Shown here in pieces: positions 62,950 through 64,000 of a stretch of 64,000 nucleotides of DNA; position 1 is the first letter of the stretch, and every line of letters begins with the position of its first letter. The notes beneath the pieces are model-generated. The model made no database searches. It saw only the letters and a program-made list of their open reading frames with translations, and was not told where the DNA came from. Origin of the DNA: Clostridium sp. D53t1_180928_C8 (GTDB lineage Bacteria > Bacillota > Clostridia > Clostridiales > Clostridiaceae); NCBI RefSeq assembly GCF_015667795.1, contig NZ_JADPEL010000016.1, positions 1 through 64,000 on the forward strand. The letters are read 5' to 3'. Position numbers and translations under genes: made by a program.

Positions 62950-63921
62950 TTAAACATTTGGATACTTAATTCCGCTCCAATATACATTATTCATCATTAT
63001 AGCTTTATCTGATAAAGTAACTCCTTCTAAAGCCCATTTCTTGAACTCTTCAAATCCAGTTCTATCTACTATATATCCGATATGCTCTTTACCACCTGGT
63101 GCATTTCTATCAATATATTGTTCTACATATTTGTAAGTATTAACTATTATCTTAGTTATGCTATCTTCATCAGCCCAAATTAAGAAATCTTCAGCAAGTC
63201 TTGGGTTTTTCTTACCTGTTCTACCCATTATAGCTAATCTATAATACTTTTCTTTACTTCTAGTCCATGCTCCTGTAGGACAGTTAATTACACATTCACC
63301 ACATCCAATACATTTGCTATGATCTCTTACTGGTGTATAGTTTTCTGCATGTAAAGCTGCTGTAGACTTTTTAGTACATGCTCTAACACAAGCACCACAA
63401 GATATACATTTACTTTCATCTAATTGAGGTTCTGTCATTCCTATAATACCAAAGTCATGCATTCTAACCTTCATACAGTCATTAGGACACCCTGTTAAAG
63501 CAACTTTAAAATGTAAGTCATTTGGGAATATTTCTTTTTCTATTTTCTTTGCAAAGTTAGTTGTGTTGTAATTTGCAAATGGACAGACGTTATTACCTAT
63601 ACAAGCACTTACGTTTCTTGTACCAGCTGATGTATATCCCTTACCTGGAACTACTTGATTAATTTCTAAACCTTCAATAATTGGTTGAAGTAACTCATTA
63701 ACCTTATCCATATTTTTCATATCTATTCCTGGAACTTCAAAACCTTGTCTAGTAGTTAAATGAACTGTTCCATTACCATATGTTTCAGCAATTTCTTGAA
63801 TAAGCCCTAAGTATTTAGCATTTAAGTGTCCACCTGGTACTCTTATTCTTGAAGCTGTTAATCCTCTATGCTTTGTAACTCTAAAGGCATTCTTTTTAAG
63901 CTTTTTAGTATTGATATCCAT
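62950..63921 (-). CDS. asrC: anaerobic sulfite reductase subunit C
   Basis: 323 residues. The siroheme/4Fe-4S motif is SACIGNNVCPFANYN and ALTGCPNDCMKV (CX5C ... CX3C). Two ferredoxin-like clusters follow: CISCGACVRACTKK and CIGCGECVINCPTGAW. This is the catalytic subunit that reduces sulfite to sulfide with AsrA/AsrB passing electrons from NADH. AGGAGGAA ribosome binding site; last gene of asrABC, whose beginning is outside the window. Confidence 0.96.
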   Translation of the reverse strand: MDINTKKLKKNAFRVTKHRGLTASRIRVPGGHLNAKYLGLIQEIAETYGNGTVHLTTRQGFEVPGIDMKNMDKVNELLQPIIEGLEINQVVPGKGYTSAGTRNVSACIGNNVCPFANYNTTNFAKKIEKEIFPNDLHFKVALTGCPNDCMKVRMHDFGIIGMTEPQLDESKCISCGACVRACTKKSTAALHAENYTPVRDHSKCIGCGECVINCPTGAWTRSKEKYYRLAIMGRTGKKNPRLAEDFLIWADEDSITKIIVNTYKYVEQYIDRNAPGGKEHIGYIVDRTGFEEFKKWALEGVTLSDKAIMMNNVYWSGIKYPNV

Positions 63922-63934
63922 TAATTACTTCCTC

Positions 63935-64000
63935 CTAATCTATTAAAGATTTTCCTACTGTATAATTAAATACTGGACCATCTAAACAAATATAAGTTTC
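63935..64000 (-). CDS. asrB: anaerobic sulfite reductase subunit B, C-terminal end only
   Basis: The final 21 codons read ETYICLDGPVFNYTVGKSLI then D and TAG at 63935-63937, directly before asrC. CLDGPVFNY matches the C-terminal iron-sulfur region of AsrB, a flavin- and NAD-binding electron-transfer subunit. The rest lies outside the window; identification relies on this end and on gene order. Confidence 0.8.
   Translation of the reverse strand, partial: ETYICLDGPVFNYTVGKSLID

Overview
The window is a low-GC (roughly 28% by eye) chromosomal segment from a Firmicute, most likely Clostridium sensu stricto (cluster I). This rests on codon use, strong GGAGG-type ribosome binding sites, intrinsic terminators after most transcription units, an anaerobic sulfite reductase (asrB/asrC) and a set of Gram-positive leader RNAs: a yybP-ykoY Mn riboswitch, a TPP riboswitch and an Asn T-box. 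There is no rRNA, tRNA, CRISPR array, complete insertion sequence or prophage. Most genes are on the minus strand.

Layout. 1-3974: a cut-off small gene, an acidic coiled-coil protein, a GNAT acetyltransferase, a degenerate J-domain membrane protein carrying an in-frame hexanucleotide repeat, and a small membrane protein. 4058-9597: ldh with its own promoter and an upstream dyad, a secreted five-SH3b NlpC/P60 peptidase, pncB and a second GNAT. 9661-15371: a TIM-barrel protein with a membrane partner, mntP behind its Mn riboswitch, a glycogen-debranching enzyme and a DUF3783 protein. 15572-21104: a radical SAM DNA-modification/repair pair, a J-domain protein with a kinase-like C-terminal part, an orphan YopX-like gene and RNase J. 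21616-26513: gshAB and a MATE exporter behind a promoter that overlaps a perfect 40-bp palindrome, next to an ArsR repressor and plsC.

26784-34908 is a pentose module read leftwards: xylB-xylR, then transaldolase, transketolase, a DUF4867 protein and a fucose-isomerase-fold enzyme that probably acts as the D-xylose isomerase. 35043-39744 is sbcDC. 40297-44775 is a TPP-riboswitch operon thiD-thiM-tenA-thiT-thiE-thiW for thiamine uptake and salvage; no thiC or thiG is in the window. 44887-50719 holds a HAD phosphatase, a DUF2232 membrane protein, a DEDDh exonuclease followed by a NERD-like membrane protein, two small unlisted genes and oligoendopeptidase F.

51720-54716 has T-box-asnA and then speD-speE. 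The speD leader has a clear promoter, a weak terminator-like stem and a 16-codon upstream ORF with a strong ribosome binding site; this is the best candidate here for an undescribed regulatory element. 54812-58093 is iscR-iscS-iscU-mnmA, with three direct repeats around the promoter that look like IscR operators. 58179-64000 has a cysteine-desulfidase-family gene, rarA, two secreted proteins (one a CAP-domain protein with a 5 x 36 bp repeat) and the asrB/asrC sulfite reductase genes, cut by the window end.

Many starts were moved from the longest ORF to an internal ATG or TTG with a better-spaced ribosome binding site; this is stated in each entry.
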